From: a virus
Virus record (IMG/VR): IMGVR_UViG_3300028654_000037
Location: 1-38,152 of that record
Length of the DNA: 38,152 nt
Reading direction: 5' to 3' (one strand)
Each line of letters starts with the position of its first letter. Position 1 is the stretch's first letter. The position numbers and the translations under genes are program-made. Shown piece by piece: positions 15,142-22,831 of this stretch. The notes beneath the pieces were generated by a model. That model had not been told where the DNA came from and made no database searches. It was given only the letters and a program-made list of their open reading frames with translations.

Positions 15142-16966
15142 AGTTCACCTCGGCTTTAAGACGTAGTGTGGGCATCCAGGTTGGCGGATGCTCCATGCAG
15201 CTTTTCAAAAGCGAGGAATAGTAATCGCCGCCTTCATTCTTACATACCGCTAAAATTTCATCGTGTACTTGTCCGACGCAAACCACCCCTTTCCTTTCAG
15301 CCCGTTCGATAGCCTCTTTGCACAGCTCCCCGGCCAGTGCCTGGCAGATGTTCTCGATCATCTTGCCACCATAGAGCTTTGTGGGCTCGGCGACGTACAC
15401 CTTATGGTAGACATCATAAATCCATTCTGTTTGTGGGCCGAAGCGACCCTGTATCACCTCGGGTCTGAGATTCGGGTATTGGATTCGCAAGCCAGAAGGC
15501 AAGACAAGCGCGTTTCGCTGGACTTTTATGAAAGGCGCAAACCAAATACACCCAATCTTTCCCGTCGCTATAAGCGGTAAAAGATTGTGAGCGTTCTCCC
15601 ACAGCTTTGGGACATTGAAATATGTAGTCCGGTAAAGGTTGACAGTTTTCCATGCTTCTTCCTCGCTTATATCCAGGCCGGTCTGGTTTTTAACGGTGGC
15701 CGCGAACTTCTTTGCCCCCATATTATAGCCCAGACCCAGAATGGAACATTTGCCGAATTGCCGTTCAATTTTATCGGCCTTGGTGATCTTCCGGCCGTAC
15801 TTCAACGATGCGAAATCACAATAGAGGTCTTCGTCATTGATGATCTTGCCCATCAGCTTCGGTTCTTTGGCCAGCCATGCCAGCAGCCTTAGTTCAATCG
15901 CGGCAAAATCCCCCACGACAAGCTGATGACCTGCAGGACTGCATATAGCACTGCGAAGAAAACTATTGCGAGTGAAATTCTGAGGATTACCGCCAGCACC
16001 ACTTCCCCCCGAGTATCGGTGTGTCTGGACAGCCCCAGAAAAGCCCACATCGAACGGAAAAGAGCCTGTTTTAGCAACCGCCAATAAACTTTCGCCTCGC
16101 GTTTCCAAAAGGTTAGACTTGCTGGCGATGCGGGCTGCATACAAATCGGGAGCAAACTCGCGGATGCGAGACAATCCATCATCTGTTTTGGCGAAAGCAG
16201 GGATTTGCTGGCCAGTTCTTGCGCTAATTTTAGTCGGGACTTCGTATCCTGACGCGGCCAACAGTTCTGAAAACTTTTTATTACTCGAAAGGGTGGCTCG
16301 GTCAACTCCACTTTTTTTGATGGTTTCTTCGCGCCGCGTTTTTTCATCGTGCACTCCTTTTTCGAGCACGGCCATATTGAGCACCAAGCGTGGTTCAATG
16401 AATGCTCGAATTGTCCAGTCCATCGGTCCGATTTGGCTTTGCGGGAATTGCGGCGCGAGTTTTTCATATATTGCCTCACATATAGTTGCATCATTTCGGC
16501 AGTATTCACCGAGCGCAGTCAATTGTTCGGGGGACGGATGCAACACTCCCTCGCAGGATATCTCACCTTTCGCCGACAGCCCTAAATATTCGGCCAAACG
16601 TTTGAGTGAATAGCCGGATATGTTTTCCCCAAGCACGGCCTTAGAAAGTCCAAGAGTATCCATATAGGCAAACGCTTTTACACCGTACCGCCACGCGAGG
16701 ATAGCCATATCAAATCTGATGTTATGGGCGACCACTACAGTATTGATCCAGTCTATAGAGGCGACCCACGCCTCGACAGCGTGGTGTCCGGCCAACCAAT
16801 GGGATTTCTCATCTCCCACGAAGTGATACGCCATTCCCAAAACCCAAAAACGCCTATCCCTCACATATTCGGTGACGGAAAGACTTTTAAGGTCGTAGGA
16901 TTGTTTTCTGTCCCAAAAAGTTTCGAAGTCAACGCAGACTATGCGCTTCCCGTTATAATCCACCAT
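15113..16966 (-). CDS. Family A DNA polymerase with 3'-5' exonuclease domain
   Basis: 617 residues from ATG 16966 (GAGGG just upstream; an ATG at 17014 is further inside the HNH gene). Exonuclease motifs: DFETF (Asp13, Glu15), AHNIRFD (Asp86), YCRND (Asp159). Polymerase motif A DFAAIELR (Asp353), motif B R402 K406 L410 Y414, motif C QVHDE (His568, Asp569). No 5'-3' exonuclease domain, as usual in phages. The residue matching E. coli Phe762 is Leu410, a variant linked in the literature to slower or temperate replication. This is the phage replicase. It is preceded by an HNH gene overlapping its start and lies downstream of the promoter at 17806-17834. Confidence 0.95.
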   Translation of the reverse strand: MVDYNGKRIVCVDFETFWDRKQSYDLKSLSVTEYVRDRRFWVLGMAYHFVGDEKSHWLAGHHAVEAWVASIDWINTVVVAHNIRFDMAILAWRYGVKAFAYMDTLGLSKAVLGENISGYSLKRLAEYLGLSAKGEISCEGVLHPSPEQLTALGEYCRNDATICEAIYEKLAPQFPQSQIGPMDWTIRAFIEPRLVLNMAVLEKGVHDEKTRREETIKKSGVDRATLSSNKKFSELLAASGYEVPTKISARTGQQIPAFAKTDDGLSRIREFAPDLYAARIASKSNLLETRGESLLAVAKTGSFPFDVGFSGAVQTHRYSGGSGAGGNPQNFTRNSFLRSAICSPAGHQLVVGDFAAIELRLLAWLAKEPKLMGKIINDEDLYCDFASLKYGRKITKADKIERQFGKCSILGLGYNMGAKKFAATVKNQTGLDISEEEAWKTVNLYRTTYFNVPKLWENAHNLLPLIATGKIGCIWFAPFIKVQRNALVLPSGLRIQYPNLRPEVIQGRFGPQTEWIYDVYHKVYVAEPTKLYGGKMIENICQALAGELCKEAIERAERKGVVCVGQVHDEILAVCKNEGGDYYSSLLKSCMEHPPTWMPTLRLKAEVNYGKNWNDAK

Positions 16967-17363
16967 GCCCTCGCTTCCATGTTCTTGCCGCATGACAATT
17001 CGCACAAACGACATCGCATTTTGCTATCTCAGTTAGGATAGATTTAGTGCCGTACATACTCCAGCTTCCACCCAAGTTGAATCTTTTATTCGCAGCATCT
17101 CTATGGTCAAACTGCATGACATAATGCGGATAACTAGTATTGCAATCCATACAAGGAATGTCTTTGGCCGAACGGAGAATACTGATCCGTCCGCTATAGT
17201 AGGCATTATACTTAGAAATATTATTCCGCCGCCATTCACGTTGATATTTTCTCATCGCATCGAGTTTGGCTGGTGACATATTCGCTTTTCGTTCCCGCCA
17301 CCTAGCGGCGATTATATGTTTATGCCCCTGGTAGTAGTCTGCCAACCACTCTTTTCGTGTCAC
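16953..17363 (-). CDS. HNH endonuclease (putative homing)
   Basis: 136 residues from GTG 17363, overlapping the upstream TGA as GTGA. A long basic helix (RWRERKANMSPAKLDAMRKY) precedes CMDCNTSYPHYVMQFDHRD and CDVVCANCHAART: two Cys pairs plus the DH of an HNH core. Placed immediately before the DNA polymerase and overlapping its 5' end by 14 bases. Homing endonucleases next to polymerase genes are common in phages. Confidence 0.75.
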   Translation of the reverse strand: MTRKEWLADYYQGHKHIIAARWRERKANMSPAKLDAMRKYQREWRRNNISKYNAYYSGRISILRSAKDIPCMDCNTSYPHYVMQFDHRDAANKRFNLGGSWSMYGTKSILTEIAKCDVVCANCHAARTWKRGHGGL

Positions 17364-17707
17364 TTGCTCTCCATCTTGGCCTTCACAAACTCATAGCCGT
17401 TTATGTTAAAATACGTGGCACTCGCATGGTCCTCGTCGGTATCCCCGCGCAACCACTGACGAAAATGACGCGCAGCCGACTTGCGAAAGCGCGCCATCTC
17501 TTCCTCACCCGCCGCAAGCGTCCAGTTAGCCACGCCAGGGCGAACATCGGGATACTTAGTCGCCCCTTTCGAGAGATGTTCCGCCCAACGGTCATACATC
17601 GGTCCGTCCATGATGCGTGTATAGTCCACCTTCCCGTCCGCCGTGTCACGAACCATACCAGATTTAAACTCCTGCCGCGCACCCGAATCTTTAACCTCAA
17701 AGCTCAT
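17360..17707 (-). CDS. dATP/dGTP diphosphohydrolase-like protein (DUF5664 type)
   Basis: 115 residues. The pattern GKVDYTRI..GPMYDRWAEHL..GATKYPD..NWTLA, then RFRKSAARHFRQWLRGDTDEDHASATYFNI matches the small phage family annotated as dATP/dGTP diphosphohydrolase N-terminal (DUF5664). Such enzymes adjust deoxynucleotide pools. The conserved Asp/His and GDxDEDH residues are visible. Located upstream of the polymerase in the same leftward unit. Activity inferred from family resemblance. Confidence 0.68.
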   Translation of the reverse strand: MSFEVKDSGARQEFKSGMVRDTADGKVDYTRIMDGPMYDRWAEHLSKGATKYPDVRPGVANWTLAAGEEEMARFRKSAARHFRQWLRGDTDEDHASATYFNINGYEFVKAKMESK

Positions 17708-17708
17708 T

Positions 17709-17897
17709 CTATTCTCCTATTTGTTCACTCTTGTGCTTGCAATACGTTCCATATGCCCACATTAGCCCTGCCAGCACCATAAAGCCGACGAAGTGGACAT
17801 CCCCTAGTATAGCACACATTACCGCCAATGTCAAGTCCGCAGCGGCTATGATAAACGATACTTTATAGACTCGGATTAGTGACATACACGGGTCCAT
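17709..17897 (-). CDS. Small two-span membrane protein
   Basis: 62 residues from ATG 17897 with AAGGAA upstream; the frame is open further up but overlaps the DUF6899-like gene. Two hydrophobic spans: VSFIIAAADLTLAVMCAILG and FVGFMVLAGLMWAYGTYC, with a short charged tail. The consensus promoter at 17806-17834 lies inside this gene. Function unknown. Confidence 0.55.
   Translation of the reverse strand: MDPCMSLIRVYKVSFIIAAADLTLAVMCAILGDVHFVGFMVLAGLMWAYGTYCKHKSEQIGE
17806..17834 (-). promoter_or_regulatory. Leftward sigma70-type promoter inside the two-span gene
   Basis: Minus strand: -35 TTGACA (17834-17829), spacer of exactly 17, -10 TATACT (17811-17806) preceded by GTGC, giving an extended -10 (TGC). 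Both boxes are at or near consensus. It would drive the dNTP-hydrolase-like, HNH and polymerase genes independently of upstream transcription. Four similar promoters occur elsewhere in the window. Confidence 0.7.
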
Positions 17898-18123
17898 TCT
17901 CGATTTCCTTGCGATCCTCGTAAGGACTTGCGATCTTGCGATATAATTCCAGCTTCGCACATTCCAGGGCACCGATGGCCTGATTGATGTTCTTATAGCT
18001 CAATCCAGTCTCCATAAGGAACGAGTCACATAGATGCGTGACCAAATAATTCAACTCGCCCGCTTCCTTCGGCACTCGTCCGGCCTCCATGCTTGCTCTT
18101 ATACCTTTCTCAAGATATGGCAT
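17863..18123 (-). CDS. DUF6899-like phage protein
   Basis: 86 residues. Starts MPYLEKGIR and contains GELNYLVTHLCDSFL, then ALECAKLELYRKIASPYEDR and ENGPVYV, the pattern of the small phage family named DUF6899. Start ATG 18123 overlaps the methyltransferase end by 14 bases. Function of the family is unknown; it is widespread in phage early regions. Confidence 0.68.
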   Translation of the reverse strand: MPYLEKGIRASMEAGRVPKEAGELNYLVTHLCDSFLMETGLSYKNINQAIGALECAKLELYRKIASPYEDRKEIENGPVYVTNPSL

Positions 18124-18985
18124 TAGTTATCTCCTTTTCATCTATCCATTCAATATGGGAAAATATCCAGGCGATAATATCGACTGTCCAGCCATTACCG
18201 AGCATTCTGAATCGCTCTGACATTCTAGCACTTTTTGTATAACCATCTGGAACTGTCTGAAGTCTCTCGTACTCTACGATGGACAATTTAGCATAGGTTA
18301 CATCGTCTAGTTTAACATTTGTGCTAGATGTATTCGTTATAGATGGTGTTCTGGCAGTGATGCAATTAGCTTTTTCATCCAGAGTCTTGACATGACCCCA
18401 TGTATTTCGATAGGCTAGAGTTCCAGGTTTTTTTAGTTTCATTCTGCCGTATATATTCTCCCGAGTTGCTGTTGTATCCCATATATCACGTAAAAATATC
18501 TTCTTCTCGGGTGGGAGGCCTGTTACTGGCAGATTAGTCCAATAGAGTCGCTTACGATGGCCGGCAGATAATCGTGCCGAATCTATCTTTATTGGGGATA
18601 CTCCTAGTCGTGAAGTGATGATTTCAGCCCACTCTTTCTTCATACAGACATTTTCCAAAAGAAAAAAATCGGGCTTGCATTCATCGACTAGGCGACAGTA
18701 CTCAAAGAACAGTTTGCTTTCAGAATGCTCGAAGTTAAGATGAGTACCAGCCATAGAAAACCCTTGGCAAGGACTGCCCCCAATTAGTAGGTCAATGTGG
18801 GGAAGGTCAGCTGCCTTAATGGCTGTTATATCGCCTAGTTGTATAGTGTTGGGATAATTGGCCATTGTGACTGCAATCGCTGATGCATTGATTTCGCTCG
18901 CATAGTATGTGAAGTTTTTAAAACCAGCCCGCTGCAAAGCGATTTGGCCACAACTCATCCCATCGAATAAACTAAGGACGTTAAT
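18110..18985 (-). CDS. DNA (cytosine-5) methyltransferase with probable ATT start
   Basis: The first ATG (18958) would cut off the AdoMet-binding motif. Reading upstream in frame gives NVLSLFDGMSCGQ, the full motif I, back to an ATT at 18985. That ATT sits 9 bases after a perfect GGAGG and 1 base after the upstream stop; no other usable start codon exists between the stop and the ATG. So I start at ATT (291 residues). Motif IV SPCQGFS (Cys73), motif VI LENV, motif VIII HRKRLYWTN, and late GNGWTVDI are present. It methylates cytosine at position 5 in an unknown target, perhaps shielding phage DNA from restriction. No paired endonuclease seen. Confidence 0.88.
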   Translation of the reverse strand: MNVLSLFDGMSCGQIALQRAGFKNFTYYASEINASAIAVTMANYPNTIQLGDITAIKAADLPHIDLLIGGSPCQGFSMAGTHLNFEHSESKLFFEYCRLVDECKPDFFLLENVCMKKEWAEIITSRLGVSPIKIDSARLSAGHRKRLYWTNLPVTGLPPEKKIFLRDIWDTTATRENIYGRMKLKKPGTLAYRNTWGHVKTLDEKANCITARTPSITNTSSTNVKLDDVTYAKLSIVEYERLQTVPDGYTKSARMSERFRMLGNGWTVDIIAWIFSHIEWIDEKEITNAIS

Positions 18986-18986
18986 G

Positions 18987-19127
18987 TTATTTCACCTCCG
19001 AATCATCTATCCACGCCTCTGTAACGTCATGCTTTTCACATAACTGCCGGAAGCGTCGTAACGCTTCAAGCTCGTTTACCGTGGCCATCACTTCTGTACC
19101 ATCATCAATCACTCGAAAAACTTTCAT
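18987..19127 (-). CDS. 46-residue small protein, unknown
   Basis: ATG 19127 follows a good SD (AAGGAG) 8 bases upstream. Product MKVFRVIDDGTEVMATVNEL and onward is acidic and helical, ending WIDDSEVK. Its last codons contain the SD for the methyltransferase. Overlaps the previous gene as ATGA. No family recognised. Confidence 0.6.
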   Translation of the reverse strand: MKVFRVIDDGTEVMATVNELEALRRFRQLCEKHDVTEAWIDDSEVK

Positions 19128-19384
19128 ATTTTCTCCTTTCCCCATGAGGGCATTGCCCAGAAGCCCATGAACCAAATCTCGAAACCATTCTTCCATATCT
19201 CTAAATAAAGCACCATCAGTTTTCCTATTCGCAACTCGATAATAGGATTTGTTGTTCCGCGCATATCATCGCGCCAGCCGTATTCCCAGCCACAAGCCCA
19301 ATCGTCGAGACAGATCAAGGATATGTCAAGCGTGCTGTTCTTTTCCACCCGGTAAAGACGAAAAGGACCGATATCAAAGATCAT
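19124..19384 (-). CDS. 86-residue protein, unknown
   Basis: Starts at ATG 19384, overlapping the HNH stop as ATGA. Rich in Trp, Gly and aromatic residues (DDWACGWEYGWRDDMRG; LEIWKNGFEIWFMGFWAMPS). The C-terminal half is hydrophobic but not a clean membrane span. Not recognised. Confidence 0.6.
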   Translation of the reverse strand: MIFDIGPFRLYRVEKNSTLDISLICLDDWACGWEYGWRDDMRGTTNPIIELRIGKLMVLYLEIWKNGFEIWFMGFWAMPSWGKEKI

Positions 19385-19818
19385 TGTTCATACCTCCGTA
19401 AAAATTTACTATATGCAGCCGCTTCTTTTTCGGTCTGAAAGCGTCCGTGGAATATGCTTTTCAGTCGGACTTGCCATTGCTTTCGCGCCGCATCCCAGAT
19501 AACTCCCAGGACTCTAGAGGACTTCGGCTGGTGCTGGTTCTGTGAATTCACCGTATGAGATACTATGCGAAGATTTTCTCGCGTGTTATTCAGACCGTTA
19601 CCATCAATATGATCGACCTCTTGATTGTTCAATGGGAAACCAATAATCCAATGGTGCAGATAAACAGTAGTTTGTTTATTATTCCCTAGGCCAAGTCGCC
19701 GAATTGCATAGGCCGTTCTACCATGTGGCTTCACACACCACTTAAAAGAACCGAGAAAAGGATAAACATCGTCGTCTACCCATGTCGCATATCCTCGCGT
19801 TAGTGATATTCGCCTCAT
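19381..19818 (-). CDS. HNH homing endonuclease with AP2-like DNA-binding end
   Basis: 145 residues from ATG 19818 (AGAGGA upstream, ATGA overlap with the previous stop). The N-terminal half reads as an HNH homing domain: YLHHWIIGFPLNNQEVDHID, GLNNTRENLRIVSHTVNSQN, with the DH and the NTREN pattern. The C-terminal half (RVLGVIWDAARKQWQVRLK; GRFQTEKEAAAYSKFL) resembles the AP2/ERF-type DNA-binding module fused to many phage HNH enzymes. Strongest homing candidate of the five. Confidence 0.82.
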   Translation of the reverse strand: MRRISLTRGYATWVDDDVYPFLGSFKWCVKPHGRTAYAIRRLGLGNNKQTTVYLHHWIIGFPLNNQEVDHIDGNGLNNTRENLRIVSHTVNSQNQHQPKSSRVLGVIWDAARKQWQVRLKSIFHGRFQTEKEAAAYSKFLRRYEQ

Positions 19819-20258
19819 AGAACATTCCTCTTTACCCATCGAAGTGCTTGAGCTTGGGTAGCACATACCTTTGTTGCAAGAACAGTAGAAAAATTTGTAA
19901 GTTGTCTATCGTACATTCGTGGGGCGACTAGAACAATGGGCCGCTTCCACACAAAATACATTCGAGCAGCTTCCCAAGCCGTGCCCGAACTAGAACTATC
20001 GCCGGTCAAAACGACAATCGCCTTGCACATATCCAAGTTCTTGAAGTCTTTGGCCACATACCACTTCATGCGCCGGATATCCGGCTTTGCGTCGATGACG
20101 AGATGCGGTTTTATCAGCTCATCCTCGGCCGGGTCATAATACTTGAGCCCGAGCTGACGGCAAATCGTTTTTGCGTTCTCGCGCTCGGCCAAAACATCAC
20201 GGCCGAGACGTTTGTGCATGGCACCGGCCAGGTAGCAGTCGTATTTCAGATTTTTCAT
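19815..20258 (-). CDS. Nucleoside 2-deoxyribosyltransferase-like protein
   Basis: 147 residues. YLAGAM near the start, AERENAKTICRQLGLKYYDP, then DFKNLDMCKAIVVLTGDSSSSGTAWE: the pattern of the 2-deoxyribosyltransferase/DUF4406 superfamily, with the nucleotide-binding loop and the catalytic Glu in 'GTAWE'. Such enzymes exchange bases between deoxynucleosides or cleave them. It may feed nucleotide salvage or base-pool control together with the dATP/dGTP hydrolase-like gene. The exact substrate cannot be told. Confidence 0.75.
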   Translation of the reverse strand: MKNLKYDCYLAGAMHKRLGRDVLAERENAKTICRQLGLKYYDPAEDELIKPHLVIDAKPDIRRMKWYVAKDFKNLDMCKAIVVLTGDSSSSGTAWEAARMYFVWKRPIVLVAPRMYDRQLTNFSTVLATKVCATQAQALRWVKRNVL

Positions 20259-20446
20259 ACACGTTCCTCTTCTGGGTAGTCGTCCCAGTCAAAACACTCG
20301 CTATGAACAAGCTCAATGCACTTGGTCGGATGTTCTATAGCGTAATTCACGTCACTCGGCAGCAATTTGAATTTCGCCACCATGATGGCCACCACATCAT
20401 CGCCGTCTTTGAAAGGGTAGTTGCAAATCGGGCATTCTTTTTCCAT
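20255..20446 (-). CDS. Small zinc-finger-like phage protein
   Basis: 63 residues from ATG 20446 with GAGGTG 6 bases upstream. CPICNYPFKDGDDVVAIMVA near the start and HSECFDWDDY at the end give a CxxC...HxxC metal site. The form 'CPxC...FKDGDxVVA...HxECFDW' is common among phage early proteins. Role unknown. Confidence 0.68.
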   Translation of the reverse strand: MEKECPICNYPFKDGDDVVAIMVAKFKLLPSDVNYAIEHPTKCIELVHSECFDWDDYPEEERV

Positions 20447-20461
20447 TAGGCGCACCTCTTG

Positions 20462-20575
20462 TTAGCAATCATTGTCATTCTCCACCAGCTTTTCCAATGC
20501 CCGAGCGATTCTCTCCAAAATTAAAAGCATATTGGCCTGATAGGGGTCCATGTTTTTGACAATATCGACGTTCAT
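20462..20575 (-). CDS. 37-residue helical peptide
   Basis: ATG 20575 overlaps the upstream TAA (TAATG) and has AGGA upstream. Product MNVDIVKNMDPYQANMLLIL continues as one amphipathic helix (ERIARALEKLVENDNDC). Not recognised; supported by SD and gene spacing. Confidence 0.5.
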   Translation of the reverse strand: MNVDIVKNMDPYQANMLLILERIARALEKLVENDNDC

Positions 20576-21108
20576 TAGGAGTCCTTTTGCATCTTCTTCC
20601 AGCAAGATGCACACCGGGTAGAGAGCCAGCCATGTCCTCGCAGCTTGGCAGTCTGACCGCAGGTTTCGCAGGTTAACGCGCTCTTGCGTTCGGCTTCATC
20701 GGTGACAGCATACATTTCTTCCGTCCCTTGGGTGAGATAGAAGCGCAGCGTGCCAAACTTCTCTTTGACTTGAGAGGCGCGCGGCCACCAAGCCGCCGGG
20801 CGACGTAGGCCAATACCGATCATCAGCCATTCCCATATGGCCAGAAAACTATAGCATCGCCATTGCCAGCTGATGTGCATGTTGAACCGACTGAATATCC
20901 AAGACGGAAATTCATTTTGGTATGGATTGGCGGCAATCCACTGGGTGATTAAAGTTTCAAGTTTGAAAGCGGCATCTTCGAGAAGATCATACCAGCCGTC
21001 CCCACAGTCGAAACCCCAGCACATGCAGGTGGTCTTCATATCGGCGTATCTATCTCCGAAAAGATGCGGCGCGATCTTGCAAAGCTGTTCATCCAGTTCC
21101 CGTTTCAT
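20575..21108 (-). CDS. Conserved phage protein with C-terminal zinc ribbon
   Basis: 177 residues; start ATG 21108 chosen because it overlaps the upstream mini-gene stop (ATGA) and has GGGAG upstream, while ATG 21129 has none. CMCWGFDCGDGWYDLLEDAA near residues 28-48 and QVKEKFGTLRFY near 130 are features of an uncharacterised phage family. The C-terminus has CETCGQTAKLRGHGWLSTRC followed by ASC, a four-Cys zinc site. Function unknown. Confidence 0.68.
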   Translation of the reverse strand: MKRELDEQLCKIAPHLFGDRYADMKTTCMCWGFDCGDGWYDLLEDAAFKLETLITQWIAANPYQNEFPSWIFSRFNMHISWQWRCYSFLAIWEWLMIGIGLRRPAAWWPRASQVKEKFGTLRFYLTQGTEEMYAVTDEAERKSALTCETCGQTAKLRGHGWLSTRCASCWKKMQKDS

Positions 21109-21215
21109 GCATCTCTCCCATTCATCCATTTTGAAAATTCAATCCAACAAATCTTGCAGAAGCCGAGTTTGTTGCGCTTGCCGCACCATAGACAGTGGAT
21201 GATTCGTCTAGGCAT
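21105..21215 (-). CDS. 36-residue zinc-knuckle mini-protein
   Basis: ATG 21215 lies in the last codons of the prim-pol gene and its TGA overlaps the next ATG (ATGA). Product MPRRIIHCLWCGKRNKLGFC plus KICWIEFSK...: two CxxC pairs 9 residues apart, flanked by basic residues. Exactly fills the gap between two genes. Likely zinc-binding; role unknown. Confidence 0.6.
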   Translation of the reverse strand: MPRRIIHCLWCGKRNKLGFCKICWIEFSKWMNGRDA

Positions 21216-22734
21216 TGGCCATGTCGTCAAGTGCGCGTACTTCTATGCCACCTTCCACATCTTTGACTGACGTGTAGAAACTTTTCTGCTTTTTCGCGAG
21301 GGTCGATTTCGTATGCCACACGATACTGGTACCATCTTCGACTTTGCGGACTGTAAGACAAAATTCCGCCGCCGCGCCAATGCCGACACTCCCAGCCATG
21401 GTCCCCATATGCGGTTCACCTTGCGGCTCGCCGCTCGGGTAGGCGAACTTGTTCTCGTGGTTGATGAAGATGAAGGTACAGCCCACTTCATCCCGCAGGG
21501 CTTTGATTTTATTAAGCACCTGCTGAATCGCCATGCGGTCATTTTCCGGTGAGTTGTGAAAGGTAGCGAATGAATCCACAATGACTATATCCGGCTGCAG
21601 GCTTAACAGTTCCGTCCGAAAAGCCCGGAGTGAGTCCTCGGCGTCGAGCTTGATAGTCGTTCCACACTTCAAGAAGAGTTTTCCCTTTAAATCGGAACGC
21701 TTCAAGCCTTTCGCCGCAATGACTGCATTGAAACGCCGCTGCGTCTCGCCCTTGAAGCGTTCCTGATCTATGAACAAGACACGGCTCGACGTAACGCCAA
21801 ATATGCCCAGCCAGTTCCCGCAGTCCCTCGCACTTTCTACAGCCAAATCTATTAACAGCCACGTCTTGAGCGTTTCGGGCAATCCAACGACGAATCCGAA
21901 AGACTTTTTTGCGAAGAATGGTTTGCATATCCAGTCCACCTCTGTTGTTTGATCTAGGAATTGGTCAATGTCCTCAGTGTTTCCTGAAATTGAAGCCAGC
22001 GGCTGATACCGCTTCCAGATTTCTGCTATCTTGTCCCGCAGGCCCTCGAACGGGCGGCCATCTTCTAGTGCGTATGGCTGCAGCAGCTTAAATGTGTCTT
22101 CTTCACTGAAATTGTGACTTCGGAATTTTCCAAGGACACTCACAAGCGTACTATGGACATGTCCCTTTTTCATCTCTTCAAGCGCGCCGGATATCCAGCC
22201 GTCAGACTTGCGAATTGTACTCGTCAATCCAGACGCCTTCGGATTTTGAACCTCGAAGACCTTGGGTAGAGGTATAAGAGCGATACGAGATAATGGCGTC
22301 GTCCGCCAGGCGTACCGTTTGCCATTTGGATGCAGGCTTGGGGGAGCCACAACATAGCCACCATTGCCCCTTGTATCTACTCCCGCTGCCAGCTTCTTTA
22401 CAGAGTTCCCTAACAATCCGTTGGGGTCCGCATAAAAGAGTTGTTCTCCATTTCCCGTCATTGCCACAACCGAAGATTGCAGCCCTAGTCTCTTCCCCGA
22501 AGCGATTCCTTCTGGGCCGTCCAAGTCCACTACCGCCAAACCGTTCTTTTTGCCCGTCGCTATTCCTATGTTTGCGTTTGGGCATTTCGTCCACCATCCC
22601 TTTATTGTCTCTGCATCCGTTGTGGCGTCAAGACAACCATTCGGCACAAGTGACCCCAATGGCTCCTTATTGCCTGGGCGACAGGGGAACACGGCAAAGC
22701 CATCAGCAGCGTAACGAAGGGCGTTAAACATCAT
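21208..22734 (-). CDS. Prim-pol / RecA-like ATPase fusion (primase-helicase type)
   Basis: 508 residues from ATG 22734 (ATGA overlap with the 25-residue gene). Residues 1-160 match the bifunctional primase-polymerase domain: YAADGFAVFPCRPGNKEPL, WWTKCPNANIGIATG, VVDLDG (Asp70, Asp72), GVDTRGNGGYVVAPPS (Asp120). The usual His of the second active-site motif is Gln98 (GNGEQLFY). Residues about 270-500 are a RecA/RepA-like ATPase: Walker A GLPETLKT (Lys290), Walker B VLFIDQ (Asp323) and IVIVDSF (Asp387), plus FIFINHENK. It should prime and/or unwind at the replication fork with the family A polymerase. Promoter at 22832-22860 lies just upstream. Confidence 0.88.
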   Translation of the reverse strand: MMFNALRYAADGFAVFPCRPGNKEPLGSLVPNGCLDATTDAETIKGWWTKCPNANIGIATGKKNGLAVVDLDGPEGIASGKRLGLQSSVVAMTGNGEQLFYADPNGLLGNSVKKLAAGVDTRGNGGYVVAPPSLHPNGKRYAWRTTPLSRIALIPLPKVFEVQNPKASGLTSTIRKSDGWISGALEEMKKGHVHSTLVSVLGKFRSHNFSEEDTFKLLQPYALEDGRPFEGLRDKIAEIWKRYQPLASISGNTEDIDQFLDQTTEVDWICKPFFAKKSFGFVVGLPETLKTWLLIDLAVESARDCGNWLGIFGVTSSRVLFIDQERFKGETQRRFNAVIAAKGLKRSDLKGKLFLKCGTTIKLDAEDSLRAFRTELLSLQPDIVIVDSFATFHNSPENDRMAIQQVLNKIKALRDEVGCTFIFINHENKFAYPSGEPQGEPHMGTMAGSVGIGAAAEFCLTVRKVEDGTSIVWHTKSTLAKKQKSFYTSVKDVEGGIEVRALDDMANA

Positions 22735-22808
22735 TTCCCCAGGTCCGCCCATGCTTCACGTTCGCGGCAGAATTTGCATCGACATTTGCGTATGCGTTTA
22801 GTTTTCAT
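22731..22808 (-). CDS. 25-residue Cys-rich mini-protein
   Basis: ATG 22808, TGA overlapping the prim-pol ATG (ATGA). Product MKTKRIRKCRCKFCREREAW plus ADLGK: very basic with three Cys in CRCKFC. SD weak; it may be translated by coupling to a five-codon frame (22825-22808, MKITR) whose ATG lies 6 bases after the -10 box. Low to moderate confidence. Confidence 0.42.
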   Translation of the reverse strand: MKTKRIRKCRCKFCREREAWADLGK

Positions 22809-22831
22809 TATCGTGTAATCTTCATAAGAAT

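Noticed and set aside
16698-16726. Another TATCCT box on the minus strand inside the polymerase gene
   Set aside because: At 17-base spacing the -35 hexamer is CATAAC, unlike the other promoters.
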